A stretch of DNA of 64,000 nucleotides, taken from Prevotella sp. (lineage in GTDB: Bacteria > Bacteroidota > Bacteroidia > Bacteroidales > Bacteroidaceae). The notes beneath the pieces are model-generated. The model ran no database searches and had not been told where the DNA came from. It was given only the letters and a program-made list of their open reading frames with translations. A program made the translations under genes and the position numbers. The stretch is from the NCBI GenBank assembly GCA_016281815.1, contig JAEEJK010000043.1, positions 31,207 to 95,206 on the forward strand. The letters run 5' to 3'. This document shows, piece by piece, positions 23,281 to 31,737 of this stretch (its first letter is position 1; each line of letters starts with the position of its first letter).

Positions 23281-26184
23281 TCATTTCCTGAACAAGTCGT
23301 TCTCATCCACTATCACGATTTTGCCATAGCGGGAGAGGGCGTTCATGTCCAGTTGGTTCTTGTTGCCTACGATGCCGAGCACCCGATGCCCCTCATGGTG
23401 GCGGATGTGGGTGTCGTAATATCGCTTCATGTCTTCCATCGTGGCTGTGGCATAGCCCGCTGCCAGTTCCACATTGCTGTCATGATCATGGCCGTTCCAC
23501 CTGAGTAAGGCAATGTGGTTGCCTATCTGCCGGAACGAGGGGAAACTGTTGTTGATGTTGTTGATTGCCTCACGTTTGATGGACTCAAAGTTGTTGGCAA
23601 TGAGCGGCATGTCATGGAGCAGGGAGTCTACCAGCGCAATGGCGCTCATCGCTTTGTCGCCTTGCGTGCCGACGAAGGCTCCGAATGCCAGCGGACTGTT
23701 GGGGGCCAATATCCGGGAACGGCTGAAATAATAACTCTGTGTGCTGTAGGCCATGGACCGGAATTCGCGTACCTCCTGGAACAGCACTGATGACATGCTG
23801 CCTCCGAAATAGTCTTTCAGCAGCATAAACGGTATCCGTTCCTCTGGCGTGGGGAGCGGGGACAGTTGCTCATAGGTGAAAAATAGGGTCTGGCGAGATT
23901 TGGGCATGTCGTAGACAAAGACAGTGGGTTGGTCGTAGCCGAGTGGGTCTGTGGGGTAGTCGGTGTAGGGTTTGGTGCTCCGGTTGACTGGCAAGTGCCG
24001 CCGTACTGCTTGCTCCACCTGTTCTTGGGCAAGTGTGCCGCTGTAGACGATGTGGCAGGCGCTTTCCTGCATTTCGCCAAAAGAGGACAGCATCTCGTCT
24101 GCTGTGAGTTTCTTGGTCTCTGACAGCGTGAGGTGGTTGAGATAACTGGATGCCTCGCCGAACATCACCTTGAGGCGCAGGGCTTTCAGCACCTCGGTGT
24201 TCTCCTTGCCGATGGCTTTCGACTCGGCTTTCTTGGTCTCTTTTACCTGACTCAGGTTCTTGGAGGTGGGGCGCACATGGTGTATGAAATGGTCGACCAG
24301 GCGCATCGTTTCCTCAAAATGACGGTCTGTGCCACTGATACTGAGTTGGGTGGCCTGATTGTCAGTGGAGAACAGCATGGATGACCCTAACGCCTGAAGT
24401 CGTTTCTCCAGTTGCTGACGGGTGAGTGAGTCGGTGCCGGCTACGTTGAGCAATGCGCAGGAGGCTTCCAACCTGCGGTCTGCCTTGAGTCCTTTGTTCC
24501 AGGTGATCGTGAGGTTGAACAGGTCGTTCACGGGATTGTTGACGGTGTAGAGGACGGCCTCTCCTCCGAGTGGGGTGGTGGTGGCGTCTCTCTGGAAGTC
24601 GATGAAGCGGGGTGGTACGTTTGCCACGACGGTGCTGTCCAACCGCTTGGCGTATGCCGATACGGCATCTTTGTTGCGGGGCACGATGGGGGTATAGCCG
24701 GGCTGACTGATTTTGTCCTTCGGGTATGTGCCGTTTTTTTTCTTGAATCTCACAAACGGCGCACCTAAGTATTTTTTCGCTGCTGCGACGACATCATTCT
24801 TGCTCAGGGCGTTGATGCCGTTCACTTTGTCGAGATATTCCTGCCAGGAATGGCCCGACGACATCACCATGACCATTTTCATGGCGCGTTCGCTGATGGT
24901 TTCCAGTTCCCGTTGTGCCTCACGGTAAGCATCCTGTTTCTGTGCCATGAATGCCTCGTCGCTGAAATCGCCTTGACAGAGCCGCTGCACTTGGGCGAGA
25001 CAGGTTCTCTCCGCTTTTCCAGATGAGGCGAGCAGGTTGGGCACGACGAGAATGAATGCCACACCGGCATCGTTGAGTCCTTGCGTGGCGGCCATGGCAT
25101 TCATGAGAGTACCTTCATGGCAGAGCGAGTCGAGCATGCCGGCTTGTTCATTATACAGCAGCGACATGGCGATCTGCATGGCATTGGCATCGGGCTCAAA
25201 TTCAGTGGGGGCCTTGTAGGCCAGCATCTCAATGCTGACGATGGGGATGGGTATCTTCACCTCCACGGTGCGCTCTGCGGTAAGGTCGGGTAGGGCAGAA
25301 CTTACATGAACCGGGGGCGTGCCTTGCGGGATGCGTCCGAAAGTGCGCTCCAACAGGGGTTGGATATGCTCGCTGTCGATGTCGCCGCAGAGCACCAGAC
25401 CCATGTTGCATCCCACATAGTATTTGTCGTAAAAATCACGCATGGCCGACTGCCGTGGATTCTTCAGGTTCTCTGTACTTCCGATGATGGGGTAGGCATA
25501 GGGCAGGGTGTCAAACACCTCCTTCATCATCCGGTCGAGGGCTGTGGAGAGCATGTCATCGGCATACATGTTCTTTTCCTCATACACGGCTTCCAACTCT
25601 CCTTGGAAGAGCCGGTAGACGGGGCGGATGAGGCGGTCGCTGTTCAACTGGCACCATTGCTCCAGGTATTGGGGCGTAAATGTGTTGTGGTAGTAGGTGA
25701 AGTCCCAACTGGTGCCGGCATTGAGTTGGGTACCTCCGTATTTGGATATCAAGCGGTTGAACTCGTTGGGAATGGCATACTCTCCTGCTTTCTGACTTAG
25801 GCGGTTGATGTCTTTCTGGATGATGAGCCTTTGTGCCTCGTCGGTGGTGGCGGCCAACTGGTCGTATTTGGCAGAGATGGAGTCGAGCCAGGGCTTCTCT
25901 GCCTGATAGTCGATGGTGCCGATTTCCTCGGTTCCCTTGAACATGATATGTTCAAAGTAGTGGGCGATGCCGGTGTCGGGGCAGTCCTTGGCGCCGGCGT
26001 TCACCACGACGGCCCCGAACACCTTGGGCTGACTGTGGTCCTCGTTGAGCCACACCCTCATGCCGTTGCTGAGCATCATCTCCTTCACTTGCAATGCACC
26101 AGCCGTCTGCCCTTTCACCACGCCTGCCATGACTATCGCCACCACAAGCATCATCCATGTTTCCTTTCTCATCAATAAAAGCAT
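23281..26184 (-). CDS. M16-family zinc metallopeptidase (pitrilysin-like), secreted
   Basis: HYFEHIMFKGTEEIGT (HxxEH), two M16 halves, N-terminal hydrophobic leader. Confidence 0.92.
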   Translation of the reverse strand: MLLLMRKETWMMLVVAIVMAGVVKGQTAGALQVKEMMLSNGMRVWLNEDHSQPKVFGAVVVNAGAKDCPDTGIAHYFEHIMFKGTEEIGTIDYQAEKPWLDSISAKYDQLAATTDEAQRLIIQKDINRLSQKAGEYAIPNEFNRLISKYGGTQLNAGTSWDFTYYHNTFTPQYLEQWCQLNSDRLIRPVYRLFQGELEAVYEEKNMYADDMLSTALDRMMKEVFDTLPYAYPIIGSTENLKNPRQSAMRDFYDKYYVGCNMGLVLCGDIDSEHIQPLLERTFGRIPQGTPPVHVSSALPDLTAERTVEVKIPIPIVSIEMLAYKAPTEFEPDANAMQIAMSLLYNEQAGMLDSLCHEGTLMNAMAATQGLNDAGVAFILVVPNLLASSGKAERTCLAQVQRLCQGDFSDEAFMAQKQDAYREAQRELETISERAMKMVMVMSSGHSWQEYLDKVNGINALSKNDVVAAAKKYLGAPFVRFKKKNGTYPKDKISQPGYTPIVPRNKDAVSAYAKRLDSTVVANVPPRFIDFQRDATTTPLGGEAVLYTVNNPVNDLFNLTITWNKGLKADRRLEASCALLNVAGTDSLTRQQLEKRLQALGSSMLFSTDNQATQLSISGTDRHFEETMRLVDHFIHHVRPTSKNLSQVKETKKAESKAIGKENTEVLKALRLKVMFGEASSYLNHLTLSETKKLTADEMLSSFGEMQESACHIVYSGTLAQEQVEQAVRRHLPVNRSTKPYTDYPTDPLGYDQPTVFVYDMPKSRQTLFFTYEQLSPLPTPEERIPFMLLKDYFGGSMSSVLFQEVREFRSMAYSTQSYYFSRSRILAPNSPLAFGAFVGTQGDKAMSAIALVDSLLHDMPLIANNFESIKREAINNINNSFPSFRQIGNHIALLRWNGHDHDSNVELAAGYATATMEDMKRYYDTHIRHHEGHRVLGIVGNKNQLDMNALSRYGKIVIVDENDLFRK

Positions 26185-26269
26185 TCTTTTTGCAAAGGTA
26201 ATTAAAACTTGAAAAAAAGAAAGATATTCAATTCTTTTTATTAAATTTGCGGCATAAAGGATTTGAGTA

Positions 26270-26625
26270 ACAATTCAGTGAATGAGTTTTAGAGTGCCCT
26301 ATCGGGCAAAACCAACGGTCGACCTGCGAAGCGGGTATCTGTTCAGCGAATAATATCAAGAAGTGCCCTATCGGGCAGAAATCCTACAAATCAATTCAAA
26401 TCTGTCAAATTTTTATATTTTTCGCAATAGAAATTTGTTTGATTTGTAAAGATTTGAAAGATTTCTCGCCGTAGGCGACTCAAAAAGATGATTCGCTGAA
26501 TGGTTACCGAAGCGGAAGTCAAATGAAAAAATAGTGAAAAATATTTTCTTACCATTTTCTTAAAAATTTTCTTAAGATTTTTCGCCGAAGGCGACTTCTT
26601 TTACTCTTCGCTGAATAATTAAGAT
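26270..26625. repeat. Intergenic mosaic of short hairpin/palindromic repeats
   Basis: TGCCCTATCGGGCA at 26295 and 26364; TCGCCgtaGGCGA at 26466; TCGCCgaaGGCGA at 26582; several TTCRGYGAAT-type motifs in both orientations. Confidence 0.7.
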
Positions 26626-26676
26626 TTTGAAACAATGATGTAGATACCAGTTTAACTATATTTTGAAACAACCATT

Positions 26677-27165
26677 ATGAAAAGAAAAACATTTGTTATA
26701 GCAGCCATATTTTTCGGCTTGCTCTTCCTTTCTTCTTGTAAATCAAGGGAGGAACAGGTAATCAGCCAGTTGGACGACCTCTCCGAAAGGGTTGAGAAAG
26801 ACAGTAAAAAATTTGATTCTGATGACTGGAAAAATGCCATTGCGGAATTTGAGCAGATCCACAACGAAATGGCAGACTGTGATTTCACCAAGGAAGAACT
26901 AAGAGAAATCGGACGCAAAGAGGGCAAACTGGCCGTTATCTTGGCCAAAGAAGGTGCAAAGAAGGTGGGCAGCCATCTGCAAGAATTCATGGAAAGCATC
27001 GGCTCCTTCTCCGAAGGTTTAAAAGAAGGCATTGAGAGCGAATTTAATGAAAAAGACTTCGAAAAACTCGGTAACGAATTGGAGAAAATGGGCGGCGATT
27101 TCGAGAAAATGGGAAACGACTTAGAGAAAGAACTCAATCATCTCATGGACGGCTTATCCGAATGA
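26677..27165 (+). CDS. Small coiled-coil lipoprotein (DUF6565-like)
   Basis: FLSSC lipobox, charged heptad-like sequence. Confidence 0.6.
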   Translation: MKRKTFVIAAIFFGLLFLSSCKSREEQVISQLDDLSERVEKDSKKFDSDDWKNAIAEFEQIHNEMADCDFTKEELREIGRKEGKLAVILAKEGAKKVGSHLQEFMESIGSFSEGLKEGIESEFNEKDFEKLGNELEKMGGDFEKMGNDLEKELNHLMDGLSE

Positions 27166-27170
27166 AGCCA

Positions 27171-27213
27171 GTAGGGACGCGATGTATCGCGTCCGCTTCT
27201 CCACAAATGTCCC
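27171..27213 (+). repeat. 43-bp dispersed repeat, copy A
   Basis: gtagggacgcgatgtatcgcgtccgcttctccacaaatgtccc; 41/43 identical to 28770-28812. Confidence 0.9.
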
Positions 27214-27285
27214 CTTTGGTGTGCGCAAAAATGTTATGAATTTGTATGGACTTGCTTTATAACGAGAAAAACTTAAAATCACTAT

Positions 27286-27747
27286 ATGCCAATGAAAAAA
27301 CTTTTGACCATTCTTGTATTGCTGTTTGCTTTCTCCATGGTTCATGCCGACAATTCGACTAACCTGGTCATCAAGCAGAAGGCGGGCAACGAAACTATTT
27401 TGTCGCTCGACTCCAAACCCATTATCACGTTCGAGGGAGAGTACATGATTGTAAAGAATGACTTCGCCACCATCTCCTTTCCCATCGCAGATGTCGACCA
27501 GTATAGTGTGTCCACTTCGACTGATGTCAAGGAAATACACTCCCAGCCACGTCTCTTGAATGGTCAGGTCACCATTAATGATTTGCCCAAGGGATCAAAG
27601 GCATATATCCATTCCATAGACGGAAAGGTCATCCGGGAATTTGATGCAAATGGCTTAGGTACAGTGACCTTCAACCTGCGTGACCTGCCAAAAGGCACCT
27701 ATATTATCAGTGCCCCGAATACCAGATTTAAGATGTCCAATAAGTAG
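27286..27747 (+). CDS. Small secreted protein with T9SS type-A-like C-terminal segment
   Basis: Signal peptide; KAYIHSIDGKVIREFDANGLGTVTFNLRDLPKGTYIIS. Confidence 0.6.
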   Translation: MPMKKLLTILVLLFAFSMVHADNSTNLVIKQKAGNETILSLDSKPIITFEGEYMIVKNDFATISFPIADVDQYSVSTSTDVKEIHSQPRLLNGQVTINDLPKGSKAYIHSIDGKVIREFDANGLGTVTFNLRDLPKGTYIISAPNTRFKMSNK

Positions 27748-27771
27748 TAACCTTCATCAAAACCACTCATC

Positions 27772-28602
27772 ATGAGAAAGATTTTTTTACTCACCGCCTT
27801 CACATGCCTGTTTACCGTTTTCTGCCACGCTCAGAAGAAATACGAAATGGTCGTTGAGAAGACCGACGGCTCGAACATTGTTGTCAACACCGAGGACATC
27901 ATACGCACCTATTTCCGGGAGAGGACAGGAGGTGGTAATAATGAGGGAGGTATTGGTGATACCTCACAAGCATACCTTGCCTGCCCCGATAACCACCACC
28001 CCCACATGATTGACCTCGGACTGCCCTCCGGCACAAAGTGGGCATGCTGCAACGTAGGCGCTCCCTTGCCCGAGACAGTTGGCGGTTACTACGCATGGGG
28101 CGAGACACAGGAGAAGAGTGTATACAATTCAGTTAATTATCAGTATGCCACCGGAGTGGACGATGATGGTGACGGCAGGTATGATGACCACCATAGTGAT
28201 ACAGATGCGTATGGTGTTTGGCAGTACCTTGGTTCCGACATCGCTGGCACCCAGTATGATGTTGCCTATGTGAAGTGGGGCGGCCCTTGGCGGATGCCAA
28301 CATGTGACCAAATCGAGGAATTGCTCCAATGGTGTGATGTCAAATGGACAAGCCGGAATGGAATCAAAGGATGCCTATTTACCAGTTATAAATCCGGTGG
28401 CACTATCTTCTTGCCAGCGGCGGGCTACCGCCTCGGCTCCGACCTTTACTATGCCGGCTCGCGCGGCTACTACTGGTCGTCCACGCAGTACCCGTCGTAC
28501 GCGGTCGACGCCTACTACCTGTACTTCAATTCGGGCGGCACTGGCGCGGACTTCCTCAGCCGCAGCTACGGTCGAAGCGTCCGCCCGGTAGTCAGAAAAT
28601 AG
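27772..28602 (+). CDS. Secreted DUF1566/Fibrobacter-paralog-like protein with C-type-lectin-like hypervariable C-terminus (candidate DGR target)
   Basis: MIDLGLPSGTKWACCNVGA...GYYAWGE...WRMPTCDQIEELL...LPAAGYR...GYYWSST...SVRPV. Confidence 0.75.
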   Translation: MRKIFLLTAFTCLFTVFCHAQKKYEMVVEKTDGSNIVVNTEDIIRTYFRERTGGGNNEGGIGDTSQAYLACPDNHHPHMIDLGLPSGTKWACCNVGAPLPETVGGYYAWGETQEKSVYNSVNYQYATGVDDDGDGRYDDHHSDTDAYGVWQYLGSDIAGTQYDVAYVKWGGPWRMPTCDQIEELLQWCDVKWTSRNGIKGCLFTSYKSGGTIFLPAAGYRLGSDLYYAGSRGYYWSSTQYPSYAVDAYYLYFNSGGTGADFLSRSYGRSVRPVVRK

Positions 28603-28648
28603 TGCATCCTTCCCAAAAGAATCAATGCCCCCGACCCAACGTCTAATT

Positions 28649-28738
28649 CGGCAAATCCCACTCACGGACAGGCGGTGGGGCGTAGGCCTCCCAAGGCCTA
28701 CATCCAGCCCCACTGCAGGCCGTGAGTGGGATTTGCCG
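28649..28738. repeat. Long hairpin/cruciform downstream of the candidate DGR target
   Basis: CGGCAAATCCCACTCACGG / CCGTGAGTGGGATTTGCCG (19 bp perfect), GTGGGGC/GCCCCAC, GTAGGCCT/AGGCCTAC, loop ccca. Confidence 0.9.
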
Positions 28739-28769
28739 CTTTTGACACACCACAAATGTCCGCCAGCAA

Positions 28770-28812
28770 GTAGGGACGCGATGTATTGCGTCCGCTTCCC
28801 CACAAATGTCCC
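28770..28812 (+). repeat. 43-bp dispersed repeat, copy B
   Basis: gtagggacgcgatgtattgcgtccgcttccccacaaatgtccc. Confidence 0.9.
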
Positions 28813-29056
28813 TACTCATTCCACAGGTGGCATTCATTGTAGGCACTTTTTTACTTCGTTGATTTTTGTTGTGTTTCGGCATAACCGTTGTAAAGCATCG
28901 CTCTGCTCTCTCTACTTAAATATTTCGCAAGCATCAGCGTTTCGCGAATGCTTTCCCATAATGTTTTTCTATTTTTTTCTGAAGCGAAGCGGTTTTTGAT
29001 CTTCTCTCTTTAACAAATAAAATCGACCCGTACGATTGGATTGGGAAAAAGGTTTT

Positions 29057-29144
29057 CGGACATGCATAAAGCAAGTCCCTACGACATTTTTGCACCCGCC
29101 AAAGGGCCTGTTGCAACTGTAGGAACTTGCTTTATGCATGTCCG
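29057..29144. repeat. 26-bp inverted repeat (one mismatch) with 36-bp spacer
   Basis: cggacatgcataaagcaagtccctac at 29057-29082 and gtaggaacttgctttatgcatgtccg at 29119-29144. Confidence 0.9.
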
Positions 29145-29213
29145 TACAAAAGCCAGCGGTCGGTCACTTTTCAACCGTACAGGTTGAATAGAATTGACCT
29201 TGCAGAAACTATA

Positions 29214-29282
29214 AATTTTCAATTTTCAATTTTCAATTTTCAATCTTCAATCTTTAATTTTCAATTTTCAATTTTCAATTTT
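29214..29282 (-). repeat. Heptamer array (TTTTCAA/TCTTCAA on + strand)
   Basis: Direct reading; abuts stop of 29281-29925 gene. Confidence 0.9.
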
Positions 29283-29925
29283 AAACAATCCTATACCCAT
29301 TCTCCTTGCACCAGTCGATGGCAGGACGGTAACCTTGTGTCATCGCCTTCCTCATCCATCGCAGGCCGGTCTCCTTGTCCTCCTTGACACCGGTGCCAGT
29401 CATGAGAAACCATCCGGTGGCAAACTGCGCCTGGGCATCACCGCCATTGGCAGCCAACTCATACCAAAAGGCGCACTCCTCCAGGTTGCGCTCCACACCA
29501 TCGCCGTTCCAATAGGCGGCACCCACGTTTTTCTGTGACTGCACATGTCCTTGGAAGGCCGCCTCGCGGTACCATTCGAAGGCCTTGGTGTGATCCTGTT
29601 CGACACCGCTGCCGAGGTAATAGGCGTTGGCGACATTCACCTGCGACTGCATATCACCTTTCAGGGCCGCTTTGAGATACCACTCAAAGGCGAGCGTCAT
29701 GTTCTGCTCCACACCGTCGCCTCGGTAATAACATTCGGCAACATTGAAACAGCCATAGAGGTCATCGGCGGAGGCAGCCCGAAGATACCATTGGAAAGCC
29801 ATCTCATGGTCTTCGGTGACACCGTGGCCACGCATATAGCAGACCCCAAGGTTGTTCATCGCCTTGGGGTCGCCTTCATTCGCTTGTTTGCGGTATGCGT
29901 TCGCTGTTTCGCGCTCTTTGCTCAT
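29281..29925 (-). CDS. SEL1-like (TPR-type) repeat protein
   Basis: Repeats AFQWYLRAA, AFEWYLKAA, AFEWYREAA with GxGVExD spacing. Confidence 0.9.
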   Translation of the reverse strand: MSKERETANAYRKQANEGDPKAMNNLGVCYMRGHGVTEDHEMAFQWYLRAASADDLYGCFNVAECYYRGDGVEQNMTLAFEWYLKAALKGDMQSQVNVANAYYLGSGVEQDHTKAFEWYREAAFQGHVQSQKNVGAAYWNGDGVERNLEECAFWYELAANGGDAQAQFATGWFLMTGTGVKEDKETGLRWMRKAMTQGYRPAIDWCKENGYRIV

Positions 29926-30099
29926 CGCAAAAGTTTTAACGATAATCTGTAAGTCAGGACGTTGATGTTGTTAACATATAATTACCATTAATAATTCATG
30001 AATTTTTAGGTATGAAATTAATGAACAATTCTTGGACGAGCCAAGCGGCAGAGCCGAGCGCGTGGTAATTCGTGTTATTACACCTGCTTATTATTGTAT

Positions 30100-31578
30100 C
30101 TACAGAATAGTCTTCACTGCCTCGAGCATGCCCTTCTCCTGAATCAGGTCAAGGTCTTTCTTCACGAGTTCTGCCAGACCGGGAACAGCATGGAGATCCT
30201 CACCCCAGATGCTGGTGGCGCCAAGCACGCCGTCGGTCACCTTCTGGGTGTCGCCGGTAGCCCACAGTTCTTTCAGCAGGTCCATGATCTTCTGGTCGTC
30301 ATTGGGTGTGATCTCTGCGCCATCGGCACGCTTTCCACCCTTGTAGTAGGTGATGATGGCAGCCAGACCCATCACGAGGCCCTGGGGCAGTACGCCCTTG
30401 CGCTCGAGATACACCTTCACGCCGGGGAGGTCGCGGGCGCAGAACTTCGGGAAGGAGTTGAGCATGATGCTGGTCACCTGATGATCGACGAACGGGTTGT
30501 TGAAGCGCTCCAGCACATCGGCGGCAAACTTCTTCAGTTCGTCCATCGGGAGGTTGAGGGTCTCCATGAGTTCCTCAAACTGCACCTTGTGGATATATTT
30601 GCCGATGACCTCATGGTTGCAAGCATCGCGCACGATATCGACACCGCTCAGGTAGGCGACGGGGGAGAGTACGGTATGCGGACCGTTGAGCAGGGTCACC
30701 TTGCGCTCGTGATAAGGCTTCTCGCTCTCTGCGATGAGCACATGCAAACCGGCCTTCTCTGCCGGGAACTCAGCACGCAGTTCTTCGCAGGTCATGTTCT
30801 CTGCTTTCTCAATCACCCAGAGGTGGAACACTTCTGCCTGTACGACGAGGTTGTCCTTGTAACTGATCTTCTGCTGGATCTCGGCAATCTCCTTGCGGGG
30901 GAAGCCCGGTACGATACGGTCGACGAGAGTGGCGCAGACATAGCAATATTTGGTGAACCACTCCTTGAATCCCTCGTAGTCGGCTCCGAAGTCGTCCTTC
31001 CACAGTTCGATATACTGATAGATGCACTCCTTCAGGTGATGGCCGTTGAGGAAGATGAGTTCGCAGGGCATGATGATGAGGCCCTTGGTGGGGTCACCCT
31101 CGAAGGTCTGATAGCGGCGGTAGAGCAACTGCACGAGTTTGCCGGGGTAACTGCTGGCGGGAGCGTCGCTGAGTTTGCAGGCGGGGTCGAAAGCGATGCC
31201 TGCCTCTGTGGTATTGGAAATCACAAAGCGGATCTCGGGCTGGTCAGCGAGAGCCATGTATGCCCAGTTCTGGGTATAGGGGTTGATGGCGCGTGAGACA
31301 ACGTCGATGCGCTCGAGGCTGTTGACGGCCTCACCGTTCTCGCGGCCCTGAAGGTTGACGTGATAGAGACAGTCCTGACCGTTGAGCCAGTCGACCATAC
31401 CGCGCTCGATGGGCTGCACCACCACTACGCTGCCGTTGAAATCGGTGCGCTGGTTCATCTTCCACAGAATCCAGTCTACAAAGGCACGGAGGAAGTTACC
31501 CTCACCAAACTGAATGACTTTCTCGGGCATGACGCTCTTCGGTGCTGTCCGCTTGTTCAATTCTTGCAATCTTTTCAT
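30100..31578 (-). CDS. uxaB: Tagaturonate reductase
   Basis: VIQFGEGNFLRAFVDWI, PCELIFLNGHHLKECI, NNPFVDHQVTSIMLNSFPKF; mannitol-dehydrogenase superfamily. Confidence 0.9.
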   Translation of the reverse strand: MKRLQELNKRTAPKSVMPEKVIQFGEGNFLRAFVDWILWKMNQRTDFNGSVVVVQPIERGMVDWLNGQDCLYHVNLQGRENGEAVNSLERIDVVSRAINPYTQNWAYMALADQPEIRFVISNTTEAGIAFDPACKLSDAPASSYPGKLVQLLYRRYQTFEGDPTKGLIIMPCELIFLNGHHLKECIYQYIELWKDDFGADYEGFKEWFTKYCYVCATLVDRIVPGFPRKEIAEIQQKISYKDNLVVQAEVFHLWVIEKAENMTCEELRAEFPAEKAGLHVLIAESEKPYHERKVTLLNGPHTVLSPVAYLSGVDIVRDACNHEVIGKYIHKVQFEELMETLNLPMDELKKFAADVLERFNNPFVDHQVTSIMLNSFPKFCARDLPGVKVYLERKGVLPQGLVMGLAAIITYYKGGKRADGAEITPNDDQKIMDLLKELWATGDTQKVTDGVLGATSIWGEDLHAVPGLAELVKKDLDLIQEKGMLEAVKTIL

Positions 31579-31698
31579 TTGTTTTATAGATTAAGTTGAT
31601 GTTTGTTTTTCGTATTGCAAAGGTAGGCATTAATTCCCAAATCGCAAGCGTTATTCTTGTATTTTTACACGAAAAGGTTTACGAACAATGATATCTTA

Positions 31699-31737
31699 AT
31701 TTTCAATTTTCAATCTTCAATTTTCAATCTTCAATAA
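31699..31737 (-). repeat. Heptamer array overlapping the 3' end of the AAA/PD-(D/E)XK gene
   Basis: aattttcaattttcaatcttcaattttcaatcttcaata. Confidence 0.9.

Noticed and set aside
30010-30080. GC-rich stretch gacgagccaagcggcagagccgagcgcg downstream of uxaB
   Set aside because: No clear palindrome, repeat partner or ORF; not supportable as a feature.
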